A DNA stretch of 64,000 nt from Fremontodendron californicum (taxonomy: Eukaryota > Streptophyta > Magnoliopsida > Malvales > Malvaceae): positions 3,882,001 through 3,946,000 of the forward strand of contig JAULJL010000015.1 in assembly GCA_030761205.1 (NCBI GenBank), read 5' to 3'. The notes beneath the pieces were generated by a model. It had not been told where the DNA came from. It worked only from the letters and a program-made list of their open reading frames with translations, and searched no databases. The position numbers were made by a program, and so were the translations under genes. Positions 62,880-64,000 of the stretch are shown here, piece after piece; within the stretch, counting starts at the first letter, position 1; each line of letters starts with the position of its first letter.

Positions 62880-63310
62880 ACTAGAAAATTACCCGTACTA
62901 TGTGGGTGTTAAATTTTTATTTTAAAAATATATATAAATTATTTTATTAAATTATTTTAAATTAAAATTATTTAATAAATAAAAAATAAAATAAAAGATT
63001 TAACATTTTTAATTTATTTTTTATTATTTTTTAATGCTATTTGTTTAATTTTAAAAATACAAAATGATAAATTAATTTCTATAATTATTCTTAAACCATG
63101 ATTTTTTCTCAGAAAATTAATAAGAAAATGGTAAAGATTAATGGAAAATATTTATAACTTTTTTAATACATAAAAATAAAAAAAGTTATTTAAAAAAATT
63201 AACAAAATATATATTTGTTAATTTTTTTGTAAAAATAATAAATTTTAAAAAATTAAAACAATAATAATAATAATAATAATAAATCATTCTTCCTTTTTTA
63301 TTTTTATCTT
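62880..63310. repeat. AT-rich repeat beginning ACTAGAAAATTACCCG
   Basis: Opens actagaaaattacccgtac, similar to actagaaaataacccgcac at 47877, and continues as AT-rich sequence. It ends in a TAA trinucleotide run at 63260-63282. Confidence 0.4.
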
Positions 63311-63335
63311 TTTTTCCTTTTTCTTCTTCTTCTTC

Positions 63336-63387
63336 AGCTGGCCGACTGCCTACATTGTCGTCGACCGATTGAGACAGTCGGCCAGCT
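63336..63387. repeat. 13-bp perfect inverted repeat
   Basis: AGCTGGCCGACTG at 63336-63348 is the exact reverse complement of 63375-63387, with a 26-nt loop. It is GC-rich against an AT-rich background. Confidence 0.7.
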
Positions 63388-64000
63388 CCGCTCATTCTCC
63401 TTCTCCTCTCCCTTCCTCTGTCGACGACGACTTGCTCTCTTCTTCCCTTTTCGTTTCTCTCTTCTTTTTCTTTCTCTCTCCTTCATGGTTTTTTCATCTG
63501 GCCAACCACCCCATTGATCAGGCATTGCTTGACCTCCCCTTCGCCACCTCTTTCTTCTCCTCTCTCCTCACCCCCCATCTCCTTTTCTCCATTGTTCTTT
63601 CTTGCTTTTTTTTTTTCTCAGTTATCTTAACAAAAATTGTTTTTATCCTTAATAAAAGAAAATATTTTATCTTTAATACCAATTGAGTCTCTAAGACTCA
63701 ATCTTAATAATAGTAGATAAACGTCATGCGGTTTCATGTCTAGCCATAGAGCTATGGGATAGCATTTAACCTTTTGGCTGGGATTATTGATTCTCAAATG
63801 TGCTTGAAATACTTAGAAATCATGTTTCTCTCAACCCAAGTTTTACGAATCACACTTCATTTGAATGGGCTATAGGAATTACCTTTCCCCGTACAAAAAC
63901 GTCATTTTGTCGCCCGGTAAAAATATCTTCCAAACTTGGTCCAAATAAAATATTATTTGAGAATCTATGAATATATTTCATTCTTGACTCTTTTTTTTTT
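63388..64000. other. Pyrimidine-rich, then AT-rich end of window
   Basis: C/T-rich stretch to about 63620 with no credible coding. A small palindrome ATTGAGTCT-cta-AGACTCAAT lies near 63682-63702. No gene seen to the window end. Confidence 0.45.

Noticed and set aside
1..64000. CRISPR array, bacterial operon or phage-type system
   Set aside because: The window is plant nuclear DNA with introns and eukaryotic transposons; the tandem arrays lack the repeat-spacer structure of CRISPR.

Overview
The window reads as nuclear DNA of a eudicot plant. It is AT-rich, the genes are split by GT-AG introns, and the recognisable products are plant families: pectin acetylesterase, DUF1685, R2R3-MYB, SIAMESE-related, plant CHMP7, PPR and a phytochrome-interacting bHLH. 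Genes sit in small islands, with long repeat-rich AT deserts between them. I cannot name the species from sequence alone. Exon boundaries were assigned by eye from splice motifs, reading frame and family conservation.

Left island (1-5.9 kb): the 3' part of a pectin acetylesterase gene on the + strand, a tandemly duplicated tRNA-derived SINE-like repeat, and a complete two-exon DUF1685 gene on the - strand. At 6.6-9.7 kb lies a roughly 3-kb minisatellite with a 21-bp unit. From 9.7 to 22.9 kb I find no gene, but there are nested transposon remnants (13.27-15.0 kb) with a 46-bp hairpin-forming array, a 177-bp tandem array (20.9-21.8 kb) and several microsatellites.

Middle (22.9-48 kb): a complete three-exon R2R3-MYB gene of the MYB61/50/55/86 type (- strand), then a possible small secreted-peptide gene at 28.05 kb (+ strand). 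A structurally complete Ty1/copia retrotransposon lies at 33.2-38.55 kb. Its two 490-bp LTRs look identical, it has a 5-bp target duplication, and a single amber codon interrupts the polyprotein. It sits inside an older element with terminal inverted repeats. Several foldback or MITE-like elements and a truncated LTR follow.

Right island (48.7-62.2 kb): a decayed, unidentified multi-exon gene (- strand), an intronless SIAMESE-related CDK inhibitor (+), a complete eight-exon CHMP7-like ESCRT-III gene (+), a broken PPR pseudogene (+), a MITE-like element, and a complete six-exon PIF3-like bHLH gene (-). The phyB-binding motif of the PIF-like protein carries Pro where Gln is conserved. The last 1.8 kb is repeat-rich.

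The genes do not form a pathway or operon-like system; this is an ordinary plant chromosome segment. I did not find a convincing new biological system. The observations most worth following are the PIF variant, the peptide candidate, the young amber-interrupted copia element nested in an older element, and the 21-bp minisatellite.
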